NCBI RefSeq assembly: GCF_900129705.1
Contig: NZ_FQWO01000004.1
Location: 124,001 to 188,000, forward strand
Source: Flavobacterium granuli
GTDB lineage: Bacteria > Bacteroidota > Bacteroidia > Flavobacteriales > Flavobacteriaceae
Direction of reading: 5' to 3'
DNA: 64,000 nucleotides
Below, one piece after another: positions 22,444-31,050 of the stretch (positions within the stretch are counted from its first letter, which is position 1; every line of letters begins with the position of its first letter). Made by a program: the position numbers and the translations under genes. Below the pieces are notes generated by a model. The model worked only from the letters and a program-made list of their open reading frames with translations. It was not told where the DNA came from and did no database searches.

Positions 22444-24720
22444 ATGAAACTTAAATTCAGTCTACTACTAGTACTAATGGCAATTGCTGCTAACGCTCAA
22501 AAAGTAGTTCGCTATGATTTGTATGTAAAAGATACTCTTGTTAAATTTTCAGGAAAGGAAAGAAGAGCGATTGCTGTAAACGGACAAATTCCGATGCCTA
22601 CATTGACTTTTACCGAAGGGGATATTGCCGAAATCTATGTCCATAATGAAATGGAAGAATCGACTTCTTTGCATTGGCACGGTCTCTTTTTGCCTAATAA
22701 GGAAGATGGTGTTCCTTTTCTTACGCAAATGCCAATTGCTCCTCATACTACCCACAAATACAGCTTTCCTATCGTGCAAAGCGGCACACACTGGTACCAT
22801 AGTCATTCAGGAATGCAAGAACAAATTGGGATGTATGGCGCTTTAATTTTGAAAAAGAAAGACAATGATCCTACTTTTAGAAAAGGAATTGATGACTTGC
22901 CAACGCTTCCTGTTGTTTTAAGCGAATGGACAGATTACAATCCGGACAATGTGCATCGAATGTTACACAATGCTTCAGATTGGTTTGCTATCAAAAAAGG
23001 AACAACCCAAAGTTATGCGGAAGCCATCAAAAAAGGACATTTTAAAACCAAACTCACTAACGAATGGAAACGCATGCTGGCGATGGATGTCAGCGATGTC
23101 TATTATGATAAATTTTTAATTAATGGAAAAAATGAATCAGTAACCCCAGATTTTAAGTCGGCTGCGGGAGATAAGCTGCGTTTGCGAATTTCAAATGCCG
23201 GTGCTTCCTCTTATTTTTGGCTGACTTATGCCGGCGGAAAAATTACGGTCGTTGCCAATGATGGAAATGATGTGGAACCGGTTGAAGTAGATCGATTAAT
23301 TATTGGAGTTTCTGAAACCTATGATGTAGTGCTGACTATTCCGGCAGCTAATACAGCCTATGAATTTTTGGCTACGCCGGAAGACAGAACCAAATCGGCT
23401 TCATTGTATATTGGAAATGGAATCAAACAATTAGTTTCGCCTTTGCCAAAATTGAATTATTTTGAAGGGATGAAAATGATGAATGACATGATGAATATGG
23501 ATGGAACCATGAACGATATGGGTATGCAGATGAGTTTGCAAAAAATGGATATGAATACCGTGATGTATCCAGAGATTACTGGTGATATAGAAAAAAAAGA
23601 AAAGAAAAAAGGGGAAAGAGAAAAACGAAATCAACTTTCCAATACAATGGATGTGAGTAATGAAACAGATCATTCAAAACATACTATGAGTTCCAATTCC
23701 TCAGATATTGCGACTCTAAATTATTCGATGCTGAAATCACCCACGGTGACTACCCTCCCCAAAGATGCTCCCTTGCGGGAATTGCATTTTGAATTAACGG
23801 GAAATATGAGCCGTTATTTGTGGAGCATGGATAATAAAGTGTTATCGGAAACGGATAAGATTTTAATCAAGAAAGGAGAAAACGTTCGGATTGTCTTGCG
23901 TAATAATTCCATGATGCGCCATCCGATGCATTTGCACGGACATGATTTTAGGGTGTTAAACGGTCAAGGAGATTATGCACCATTGAAAAATGTGTTGGAC
24001 ATTATGCCAATGGAAACTGATACTATTGAGTTTAATGCCAATACTGATGGAGATTGGTTTTTTCATTGTCACATTTTATACCATATGATGGCGGGAATGA
24101 ACAGGGTGTTCAGTTATCAAAACTCGGCTCCCAATCCACTTTTACCCAATAAAGAATGGGCTTACAAAAAATTGCAACGAGAAAGTAATGGCTTGCATTT
24201 CATGGCCGAAAATGATTTTGCTACCAATGGGAATGACGGACGAGCCATGCTGCAAAACGCAAGATGGAGTTTTGAAACCGAATGGCGTTTGGGGTATCAT
24301 GCCGAACACGGTTATGAAACTGAAACACATATTGGTCGCTACATCGATAAAAATCAATGGTTGATGCCTTTTATTGGTTTTGATTGGCGTTATCGAAAAA
24401 TGGGAAGGAATGAAGTAGAGAAAAATCTGTTTGGTCAATCGAATACCAAGGATAAAAGAGCGGTACTGAGTTTAGGAGTCAATTATACTTTGCCTCTTTT
24501 GGTGGTTGCTCAGGCTGAGGTTTACCATGACGGGAATGTTCGTTTTCAGTTGATGCGGGAGGATATTCCAGTTTCAAAACGACTGCGAATGGCGTTCATG
24601 GTCAATACTGATAAGGAATATATGGCAGGATTGAAATATATTGTGGGTAAAAATATTGGAATAGGCACGCATTACGACAGTGATATGAGAGTGGGTTTTG
24701 GAGTCAATTTGAATTATTAA
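22444..24720 (+). CDS. Multicopper oxidase fused to a C-terminal outer-membrane barrel (PcoA-PcoB-like)
   Basis: 758 residues. Sec signal (KLKFSLLLVLMAIAANA-Q). Three cupredoxin domains with copper ligands H77-W-H79, W-Y-H119-S-H121, H493-P-M-H-L-H-G-H500 and H541-C-H543...H547...M552. Between domains 2 and 3 (about 340-375) is a Met-rich insert typical of CopA/PcoA oxidases, followed by a Lys-rich linker. The last ~185 residues (after 572) are no cupredoxin: they read as alternating strands (RWSFETEWRLGYHAEHGY, AVLSLGVNYTLPLLVVAQAEVYHDG, VGFGVNLNY) and match the style of CopB/PcoB barrels. The enzyme probably oxidises Cu(I) at the outer membrane. Confidence 0.9.
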   Translation: MKLKFSLLLVLMAIAANAQKVVRYDLYVKDTLVKFSGKERRAIAVNGQIPMPTLTFTEGDIAEIYVHNEMEESTSLHWHGLFLPNKEDGVPFLTQMPIAPHTTHKYSFPIVQSGTHWYHSHSGMQEQIGMYGALILKKKDNDPTFRKGIDDLPTLPVVLSEWTDYNPDNVHRMLHNASDWFAIKKGTTQSYAEAIKKGHFKTKLTNEWKRMLAMDVSDVYYDKFLINGKNESVTPDFKSAAGDKLRLRISNAGASSYFWLTYAGGKITVVANDGNDVEPVEVDRLIIGVSETYDVVLTIPAANTAYEFLATPEDRTKSASLYIGNGIKQLVSPLPKLNYFEGMKMMNDMMNMDGTMNDMGMQMSLQKMDMNTVMYPEITGDIEKKEKKKGEREKRNQLSNTMDVSNETDHSKHTMSSNSSDIATLNYSMLKSPTVTTLPKDAPLRELHFELTGNMSRYLWSMDNKVLSETDKILIKKGENVRIVLRNNSMMRHPMHLHGHDFRVLNGQGDYAPLKNVLDIMPMETDTIEFNANTDGDWFFHCHILYHMMAGMNRVFSYQNSAPNPLLPNKEWAYKKLQRESNGLHFMAENDFATNGNDGRAMLQNARWSFETEWRLGYHAEHGYETETHIGRYIDKNQWLMPFIGFDWRYRKMGRNEVEKNLFGQSNTKDKRAVLSLGVNYTLPLLVVAQAEVYHDGNVRFQLMREDIPVSKRLRMAFMVNTDKEYMAGLKYIVGKNIGIGTHYDSDMRVGFGVNLNY

Positions 24721-24741
24721 GAGGATTGTAGTCTCTTTTTT
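24719..24741 (+). terminator. Weak terminator after the multicopper oxidase
   Basis: A 5-bp stem AAGAG/CTCTT around a 9-nt loop, followed by a T-run, comes at the oxidase stop codon. The stem is short, so the call is tentative. Confidence 0.35.
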
Positions 24742-24848
24742 TTGAAAAAACTTCCTTCTCCTTTTTTTGTTAAGTGCTAATTATGAATTGGTTGTAATTG
24801 GCGCATGAAAAAAAAGCTGTTTTTGATTGGCTGTTTTGGATTTTGGGT

Positions 24849-24878
24849 TTGCGCATCTCAAAAAAAGCACTATTTTTG
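24849..24878 (+). promoter_or_regulatory. Promoter of tRNA-Glu
   Basis: TTG at 24849-24851, a 19-nt spacer and TATTTTTG at 24871-24878 match the Bacteroidetes primary sigma pattern. The same geometry occurs at 41830-41859 before tRNA-Gly. Confidence 0.75.
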
Positions 24879-24897
24879 CTGCCGCAATACAGAACAA

Positions 24898-24969
24898 GGC
24901 CCGTTCGTCTATCGGTTAGGACGCATGGTTTTCATCCATGTAAGAGCGGTTCGATTCCGCTACGGGCTA
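24898..24969 (+). tRNA. tRNA-Glu (anticodon TTC)
   Basis: A 72-nt cloverleaf: acceptor GGCCCGT / ACGGGCT (first pair G-U), anticodon stem GCATGG/CCATGT around TTTTCAT with anticodon TTC, and T-arm GCGGTTCGATTCCGC. CCA is not encoded. It is preceded by a promoter and the leader CCGCAATACAGAACAAG that recurs before tRNA-Gly, and followed by a strong terminator. Confidence 0.95.
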
Positions 24970-24988
24970 CAGTTTATAACACAATCTT

Positions 24989-25026
24989 AAAAAGCCTCGA
25001 AATTAATTTTCGAGGCTTTTTTTTTA
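24989..25026 (+). terminator. Terminator of tRNA-Glu
   Basis: A stem AAAGCCTCGAAA / TTTCGAGGCTTT with a 4-5 nt loop is followed by a T-run, 20 nt after the tRNA. Confidence 0.9.
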
Positions 25027-25740
25027 AGTTTAAGGGCGTGGTATTTTTGAATGTTTATTAGGTTTTAGTGGATCAATACGAAAAGCTATGGAATTTCAGA
25101 AATTATGCATAAATTGAAGTTAGCTTAAAAGAAAAAAATCAATATTTCTCATTCCTTTGAATTTTGATTTGAAAGCTTCTTTTTTCTAATTATTCTTTAT
25201 CCGTCTTAAGTGGTTTTTGTAGGAATTCGATAAGTGTTTTTTAGTGCTAAAGGTCGCTTTTTTTTAGTGATTTATTGCTGCTTTCCAGTTTTGATACTTC
25301 AGTCATACACTATCCATGCATTATCCATGCTTTAACTATGCATTATCCGTTGGGTGATTTTATGTTGTTTTTTAGTCTAAAAGCTTGAATTTATATGTTT
25401 TTTCTTGTTATTAAAGAGTTTTTAAAAGATTAGCTTATTGTGGCTTAGCAAGCTCAATTTGTCCTACAAAAATGGATAGTCGATGGCTTTAATTCAGATC
25501 TTCAGTTAGCGCGAGCATCTCGCTCGTGCCTGTAATCAAAATCATTTTAAAATATATAGTAGAAACATTAAATATTTAATTTTCTTGTTGCTTTTTTCAT
25601 CCTGTGTATTCACGAGCGTGACGTTCGTGCTAGCCGGGGGGTTTAAGGAGGGACATACCCAAATTATTTTCCTTTTTAGATTTTGGATTTTAGTAAATAA
25701 CCGCCTAAAATTCAATCCCGAAGGTTCGGGAGTAAAATGC
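25027..25740. other. Gene-poor stretch between tRNA-Glu and tig
   Basis: About 700 nt without a supportable gene on either strand. It holds near-tandem TATCCATGCAT-type units (25308-25350), a REP-like inverted pair (25506-25634) and a small perfect hairpin CCCGAA-GG-TTCGGG (25717-25730). Base composition is AT-rich as in the flanks. No transposase or integrase remnant was seen. Confidence 0.6.
25506..25634. repeat. REP-like inverted pair (REPIN candidate)
   Basis: TTAGCGCGAGCATCTCGCTCGTGCC at 25506-25530 is 25 nt; its reverse complement pattern recurs at 25611-25634 (CACGAGCG...CGTGCTAGC), with about three quarters identity. Each arm is itself a hairpin (GCGAGC/GCTCGT type). Two REP heads about 80 nt apart in opposite orientation are the REPIN arrangement mobilised by RAYT transposases. 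No RAYT gene is in the window. Confidence 0.6.
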
Positions 25741-25771
25741 TTGGTTGGCTTGTAAAAATTTTATAATTTTG
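25741..25771 (+). promoter_or_regulatory. Promoter of tig
   Basis: TTG at 25741-25743, a 20-nt spacer and TAATTTTG at 25764-25771. The start codon follows about 35 nt later. Confidence 0.65.
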
Positions 25772-25805
25772 CAACCCAATTTTATTATGTAAATTAAAGA
25801 AGAAG

Positions 25806-27131
25806 ATGGATATTAAAAGAGTAGCAATAGACGCTGTAAATGAAACGATTGTAATGACAGTTGTTCACATGGATTACAAAGGTCAAGTAGCCAAAAGAAT
25901 AAACGAAAAAATGCCATTGGCAACCGTAAAAGGTTTTAGAAAAGGGCAGGTACCTAAAGATCTTGTTGAAAAACAATATGGTAAAAAAATAAAAGAAGAA
26001 GAGGTAAAAAAAGTAGTTGATTTGGCTTTGGAGCGTTTCGTTCAGTCAGAAAGATTAAACCTTCTTGGAACTCCACTTCCTAAAGTGAACGAAAATTTTG
26101 ATTGGGATGCTGAGGAATTGGTATTCGAATATGAAATTGGTTTGGTTCCAAATTTCGAATTAGACTTAGAGGCTAAAAATGACATCGTGAAATATGTGGT
26201 TACTGCTGACGATAAATTAATTGACGGTCAGGTAGAGCGTATTCAAAAACAATTTGGTACTGCCATCCCTCAAGAAGTGGTTGTTGCTGGTTCAGATTTG
26301 ACTGGGACTTTTACAAATGAAGAAAAAGGAATCAATAATGCAACTACTATTTCTTTGGATATTTTCAAAGACAAAGCTACTGCTGATAAATTCATCGGTA
26401 AAAAAGTAGGTGATGTGGTTACTGTAAATACAAAAGGTTTATTTGAAGACGATCATCAATTGATGGACTTCATGAAAGTAAATCATGATGATGTTCACGG
26501 TTTAGATGTTGATGTAGATTTTACAATCGAAGCGATCAATACAACTGAATTGGCTGAATTGAATCAAGAATTATTTGACAAGCTTTTTGGAGCTGGAAAT
26601 GTGGCTTCACTAGAAGAATTGAAAGCAAAAATCAAAGAAGATGCTGAAGCTCAATTTGCACAACAAGCAGACCAAAAATTATTAGCAGATGTTACTGAGT
26701 TTTTAATCGAAAACACCAAATTTGATTTACCGGCTGAATTTCTTAAAAAATGGTTGCAAACTGTAGGAGAGAAAAAAATGACTCCAGAAGAAGCTGAAGT
26801 AGAATATGCACGTTCTGAAAAAGGATTGCGTTTTCAATTGATCGAAGGTAGAGCAATGGCTCAATCAGACATCAAAATCACTTTTGAAGATTTGAAAACA
26901 TTTACAGCGAAAAACATTCGTCAGCAAATGGCACAATTCGGACAAACAAATCCTACAGACGAAGAAGTTCAAGGAATTGTAGCGAGAGTTTTGTCTAACC
27001 AAGACGAAGTAAAAAGACTTTCTGACCAAGTGGTAGCTGAGAAGTTATTGGAATTGTTCAAAGAAAAAGCAAACCCAACAACTAAAGAAGTTACTTACGA
27101 AGAATTTATTGCTGCGTCTTACGGAGAATAA
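25806..27131 (+). CDS. tig: Trigger factor (ribosome-associated chaperone)
   Basis: 441 residues, normal for Bacteroidetes trigger factor. The N-terminal ribosome-binding domain has the signature VKGFRKGQVPKDLVEKQYGKKI (about 40-60, near the canonical GFRxGxxP). The middle is a divergent FKBP-like domain, and the helical C-terminal arms form the substrate cradle. It shields nascent chains in the cytosol at the ribosome exit tunnel. It precedes clpP and clpX in the order tig-clpP-clpX common in bacteria, but a terminator separates tig from clpP. Confidence 0.94.
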   Translation: MDIKRVAIDAVNETIVMTVVHMDYKGQVAKRINEKMPLATVKGFRKGQVPKDLVEKQYGKKIKEEEVKKVVDLALERFVQSERLNLLGTPLPKVNENFDWDAEELVFEYEIGLVPNFELDLEAKNDIVKYVVTADDKLIDGQVERIQKQFGTAIPQEVVVAGSDLTGTFTNEEKGINNATTISLDIFKDKATADKFIGKKVGDVVTVNTKGLFEDDHQLMDFMKVNHDDVHGLDVDVDFTIEAINTTELAELNQELFDKLFGAGNVASLEELKAKIKEDAEAQFAQQADQKLLADVTEFLIENTKFDLPAEFLKKWLQTVGEKKMTPEEAEVEYARSEKGLRFQLIEGRAMAQSDIKITFEDLKTFTAKNIRQQMAQFGQTNPTDEEVQGIVARVLSNQDEVKRLSDQVVAEKLLELFKEKANPTTKEVTYEEFIAASYGE

Positions 27132-27244
27132 ATTTTTGTCTGTAATGTCATAAAGTCGAAAGTCAAAAGCCATAAGAGTGCAAGAGATTATTAAAATTTT
27201 ATGATTTCATAACAGATGGTAAACAATAAAAAATAGTTATATTT

Positions 27245-27276
27245 GAGCGTCAGAAATTTTTTTCTGACGCTCTTTT
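27245..27276 (+). terminator. Terminator of tig
   Basis: A 9-bp perfect stem GAGCGTCAG / CTGACGCTC around a 10-nt AT loop, then TTTT. Confidence 0.85.
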
Positions 27277-27292
27277 GTTTGATGCTTCGCAT

Positions 27293-27300
27293 TATGTTTG
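27293..27300 (+). promoter_or_regulatory. Candidate -7 box (TATGTTTG) of clpP
   Basis: TATGTTTG matches TAnnTTTG and lies about 45 nt before the clpP ATG at 27346. It rules out an in-frame TTG start at 27298, which is inside the box. Confidence 0.45.
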
Positions 27301-27345
27301 AGCAACTTTCAGACATTAGACTTTCAAACTTTTAAACATATAAAA

Positions 27346-28020
27346 ATGAACTACGGTAAAGAATTTAAAAAATTTGCTACAAAGCACCAAGGAGTAAATG
27401 CGATGTATTACGATAAAATCGTAAGTGCTATGACTCCTACAAATATGACTCCCTATATTATCGAAGAACGTCAGTTGAATATTTCGCAATTAGACGTTTT
27501 CTCGAGATTAATGATGGACAGAATTATATTCCTTGGAACAGGAATTGACGATCAAATTGCAAATATCGTTCAAGCGCAATTGTTGTTCCTTGAAAGTGCC
27601 GATGCTTCAAAAGACATTCAAATTTATTTGAATTCTCCAGGAGGAAGCGTTTACGCCGGTTTAGGAATTTATGACACGATGCAATACATCAAGCCTGATG
27701 TGGCTACAATCTGTACAGGAATGGCCGCTTCTATGGGAGCAGTGTTGTTATGTGCAGGTGCGGCAGGAAAACGTTCGGCTTTGCCACATTCAAGAGTAAT
27801 GATTCACCAGCCATCAGGCGGCGCACAAGGGGTTGCTACGGATATGGAAATCAACTTGAGAGAAATGTTGAAACTGAAAGACGAATTGTATAAAATCATT
27901 TCTCACCATTCAGGACAAACTTTCGAAAAAGTACACAATGATAGCGAACGCGATTATTGGATGATTGCTGAAGAAGCAAAAGCATACGGAATGATTGATG
28001 AAGTTTTAATAAGAGGATAA
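27346..28020 (+). CDS. clpP: ATP-dependent Clp protease proteolytic subunit
   Basis: 224 residues from the Met at 27346. The catalytic triad is S129 (GMAASMGAV), H154 (MIHQPSGG) and D203 (SERD). ClpP forms a two-ring barrel that degrades proteins fed by ClpX in the cytosol. The N-terminal ~30 residues, including a predicted propeptide, are longer than in E. coli. clpX follows 71 nt later. Upstream are a tig terminator and a -7 box. Confidence 0.97.
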   Translation: MNYGKEFKKFATKHQGVNAMYYDKIVSAMTPTNMTPYIIEERQLNISQLDVFSRLMMDRIIFLGTGIDDQIANIVQAQLLFLESADASKDIQIYLNSPGGSVYAGLGIYDTMQYIKPDVATICTGMAASMGAVLLCAGAAGKRSALPHSRVMIHQPSGGAQGVATDMEINLREMLKLKDELYKIISHHSGQTFEKVHNDSERDYWMIAEEAKAYGMIDEVLIRG

Positions 28021-28091
28021 AAATCAGTTGGCAGTTTGCAGTCGCAGTATTCAGTACTGTGGCTGTTAGCCGAGACTGAAAACTATAAAAG

Positions 28092-29324
28092 ATGGCGAAA
28101 GAAAAATTAGAATGCTCATTTTGTGGAAGGAAAAAGCCAGAAACCCAATTGCTCATTGCGGGAATTGATGCGCATATTTGTGATAAATGTATTGAGCAAG
28201 CACATGGAATTGTTCTTGAAGAAATAAAATCAAGCGGAAGTTCAAAACTGGTTGGTGATTTGATTTTGAAAAAGCCAAAAGAAATCAGAGCGTTTTTAGA
28301 TCAATATGTGATTGGTCAGGACCAAACGAAGAAAGTAATGTCGGTTGCGGTTTACAATCACTACAAACGCTTGATGCAACAGCAATTAGACGATGAGGTA
28401 GAGATTGAAAAAAGTAACATCATCATGGTGGGACAAACCGGAACAGGAAAAACATTGGTGGCCAAAACCATCGCTAAAATGTTAGACGTTCCTTTGGCTA
28501 TCGTTGATGCCACGGTATTGACCGAAGCAGGTTATGTAGGGGAAGATGTAGAGAGTATTTTGACTCGTCTTTTGCAAGCTGCTGATTATGATGTGGCTAA
28601 AGCAGAACGTGGAATTGTTTTCATTGACGAAATAGATAAGATTGCCCGTAAGAGCGATAATCCATCGATTACACGTGATGTTTCGGGAGAAGGAGTACAA
28701 CAAGCCTTGTTGAAATTATTGGAGGGAACGGTTGTAAATGTGCCGCCTAAGGGAGGACGTAAGCACCCGGACCAAAAATTTGTTGAGGTAAACACCCAAA
28801 ACATTTTGTTTATAGCCGGTGGTGCTTTTGATGGTGTTGAGAGAATCATTTCGAAACGTTTGAACCGTCAGGCAGTGGGTTATTCTACTTCAAAAAATGT
28901 GGATAACATTGACAAAGACAATTTGTTGCAATACATCATCCCAAAAGATATCAAGGATTTTGGATTGATTCCTGAAATCATTGGGCGTTTGCCGGTATTG
29001 ACTCACATGGATCCTTTAGACAGAGAAACCTTGAGAGCTATTTTGACACAGCCTAAAAACGCTTTAATCAAGCAGTATCAAAAATTATTTTTGATGGATG
29101 AGGTAGAATTCACGATTACTGATGAGGCTTTGGATTTTATTGTGGATAAAGCATTAGAATACAAATTAGGAGCTCGTGGATTGCGTTCTTTATGCGAAGC
29201 GATCTTAACGGATGCGATGTATGAATTGCCAAGTTCAGATGATAAAATATTAGAAATCAGTAAAGAATATGCAAATGAAACTTTGAATAGGAATTTGTTG
29301 AAACGATTGGAAATTGCTTCTTGA
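28092..29324 (+). CDS. clpX: ATP-dependent Clp protease ATP-binding subunit
   Basis: 410 residues. N-terminal zinc-binding domain with C8, C11, C30 and C33; the AAA+ core has Walker [10 protein letters not shown], Walker [11 protein letters not shown], the GYVG pore loop and the [23 protein letters not shown] region; C-terminal small domain. It unfolds tagged substrates and feeds ClpP. It ends at a strong terminator (29343-29378). Confidence 0.97.
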   Translation: MAKEKLECSFCGRKKPETQLLIAGIDAHICDKCIEQAHGIVLEEIKSSGSSKLVGDLILKKPKEIRAFLDQYVIGQDQTKKVMSVAVYNHYKRLMQQQLDDEVEIEKSNIIMVGQTGTGKTLVAKTIAKMLDVPLAIVDATVLTEAGYVGEDVESILTRLLQAADYDVAKAERGIVFIDEIDKIARKSDNPSITRDVSGEGVQQALLKLLEGTVVNVPPKGGRKHPDQKFVEVNTQNILFIAGGAFDGVERIISKRLNRQAVGYSTSKNVDNIDKDNLLQYIIPKDIKDFGLIPEIIGRLPVLTHMDPLDRETLRAILTQPKNALIKQYQKLFLMDEVEFTITDEALDFIVDKALEYKLGARGLRSLCEAILTDAMYELPSSDDKILEISKEYANETLNRNLLKRLEIAS

Positions 29325-29342
29325 TCCGACTTGTAAATAGCA

Positions 29343-29378
29343 AAATCCCGTATTGTGAATTCAATACGGGATTTTTTT
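29343..29378 (+). terminator. Terminator of clpX
   Basis: AATCCCGTATTG / CAATACGGGATT with a TGAATT loop, then a T-run. The stop codon of a small minus-strand lipoprotein gene lies in the T-run. Confidence 0.9.
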
Positions 29379-29523
29379 ATGCTTTAATGCTGGTTTTTGC
29401 TTGGGTTTCCGGCTGAATCAATTCGGGCTGAGTTTGGCAAATTCCTCTTGCGCCACAACGCATTCTATGCGGACCACAGCAAGTTAAAATGAAAAACCCG
29501 GCTATTAGTAGAATTGTTTTCAT
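29377..29523 (-). CDS. 48-residue putative lipoprotein, Cys-rich
   Basis: On the minus strand an ATG at 29523 opens 48 codons: signal-like helix (KTILLIAGFFILTC-C) followed by GPHRMRCGARGICQTQPELIQPETQAKT. The Cys pair at the end of the hydrophobic part could serve as a lipobox, and two more Cys follow (RCGARGIC). The start is 3 nt after the GH3 gene stop, so it is likely its downstream operon partner. Not a family I recognise; it resembles small Bacteroidetes lipoproteins. Confidence 0.6.
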   Translation of the reverse strand: MKTILLIAGFFILTCCGPHRMRCGARGICQTQPELIQPETQAKTSIKA

Positions 29524-29526
29524 AGG

Positions 29527-31050
29527 TTACATTGCTATAAATTGCCTGTCTTTCAACTGCTCCAAATAATCTCTTTGGTTGGACAATCTTGGAATTTTGT
29601 GTTGCCCGCCCAGTTTGTCGCGGTCTTTTAGCCAGTCATAGAACAAGTTTTCACGAGCCACATTCAAGATTAGCGGGTTTAGCGTCATATTGTTGTGTCT
29701 TTTGGCTTCGTAATCTGAGTTTAAAGACTGTAAAGTCTCGTCCAGAATTCTTTGAAAAAGGGCTACGTCTGCTGGTTTTTTCTTGAATTCAACCATCCAT
29801 TCATGTGCTCCTTTCTCTTTGTCAATCATAAAAACAGGTGCGACGGTATAATCAATAACTTCTGATTGGGTCAACTGACAGGCTTTGGCTATGGCCTGAT
29901 CGGTATTTTCGACCATCAATTCTTCACCAAAAACATTGATGTGGTGTTTAGTCCTGCCGGTTACTCTGATTCGGTACGGATTCAATGAGGTGAAACGAAC
30001 GGTATCACCAATCAAATAGCGCCACAAACCGGAATTGGTAGTAATGACCAAAGCATAATTTTTGAAAAGCTCCACTTCCGACAAGCGGATTGTTTTCTGG
30101 TTTGCAGTTCCAAAAGTATCCATTGGAATAAATTCGTAGAAAATTCCGTAATCCAGCATTAACAGTAAATCACTGGAATTGTTCAAGTCCTGAATGGCAA
30201 AGAAACCTTCGGAGGCATTGTATATTTCGTAGTATTTAAAATCTTTTTTCGGTAATATTTTTTTGTATTGGTCCCGATAGGGTTCAAAACTGACGCCGCC
30301 GTGAAAATACACTTCTAAATTGGGCCAAACTTCCAGTAAGTTTCCTTTTCCTGTTTCTTCGAGCATTTTATTCATCAAAACCAACATCCACGATGGAACA
30401 CCGGCGAAACTGGTGACGTTTTCATTTTTGGTTTCGTTTATGATGGCTGCGATTTTAGCTTCCCATTCGCTCATCAATGAAATTTTATTACTTGGTGTGC
30501 TGCTGAATTCGGCCCAAATAGGCATATTTTCAATCAAGATCGCCGATAAATCACCAAAAAAAGTGTTCTTGTTCTCGTATATTTGAGAGCTGCCGCCAAG
30601 TCGAAGACTTTTTCCAAGAAAGAGTTCAGAGTCTTCATTGTTGTTCAAATACATACAAAGTAAATCTTTGCTTCCTTTGTAATGGCAATCTTCCAGCGCT
30701 TCGTTACTTACCGGAATAAATTTACTTTTGGCATTAGTGGTTCCGCTTGATTTGGCAAACCACTTTATCGGTGTTTCCCAAAAAACATGCTGTTCGCCTT
30801 GTCTGGTGCGCTCTATCAAGGGTTGTAATTCCTCATAAGTAGAAATAGGAACTCGGTCAGCAAATGTTTGGTATGATTTTATGGAAGCATAATCATATTC
30901 AGTGCCTAAGACTGTTTTTTCGGAGGCTCGTATTAGATTTAACAATAACTCTTCCTGAACTTCATTGGGGTATTTTATGAAAAGTTCAATCTGGTGGATT
31001 CGTTGCTTTAAAACCCAAGATGCAAAAGAATTGATTATTGTTAATGGCAT
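29527..31050 (-). CDS. GH3 family acyl-acid-amido synthetase-like protein
   Basis: 507 residues of the GH3 (auxin-responsive promoter) fold in the ANL superfamily. The ATP-binding SSGTTNAKSKFIPVS motif (about 112-126), YNASEGFF (about 277) and LWRYLIGDTVRF (about 331-342) are present. Plant GH3 enzymes conjugate amino acids to acyl acids; the bacterial branch is uncharacterised, so the substrate is unknown. It is cytosolic. Start is the Met at 31050; the next gene downstream is the small lipoprotein. Confidence 0.9.
   Translation of the reverse strand: MPLTIINSFASWVLKQRIHQIELFIKYPNEVQEELLLNLIRASEKTVLGTEYDYASIKSYQTFADRVPISTYEELQPLIERTRQGEQHVFWETPIKWFAKSSGTTNAKSKFIPVSNEALEDCHYKGSKDLLCMYLNNNEDSELFLGKSLRLGGSSQIYENKNTFFGDLSAILIENMPIWAEFSSTPSNKISLMSEWEAKIAAIINETKNENVTSFAGVPSWMLVLMNKMLEETGKGNLLEVWPNLEVYFHGGVSFEPYRDQYKKILPKKDFKYYEIYNASEGFFAIQDLNNSSDLLLMLDYGIFYEFIPMDTFGTANQKTIRLSEVELFKNYALVITTNSGLWRYLIGDTVRFTSLNPYRIRVTGRTKHHINVFGEELMVENTDQAIAKACQLTQSEVIDYTVAPVFMIDKEKGAHEWMVEFKKKPADVALFQRILDETLQSLNSDYEAKRHNNMTLNPLILNVARENLFYDWLKDRDKLGGQHKIPRLSNQRDYLEQLKDRQFIAM

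Noticed and set aside
14453..24970. Copper cluster as a tRNA-integrated genomic island
   Set aside because: The tRNA-Glu 3' end is on the far side from the cluster; no integrase or direct repeat of the tRNA end was seen.
24798..25061. Frames across the tRNA-Glu gene
   Set aside because: They cover the tRNA cloverleaf and its terminator.
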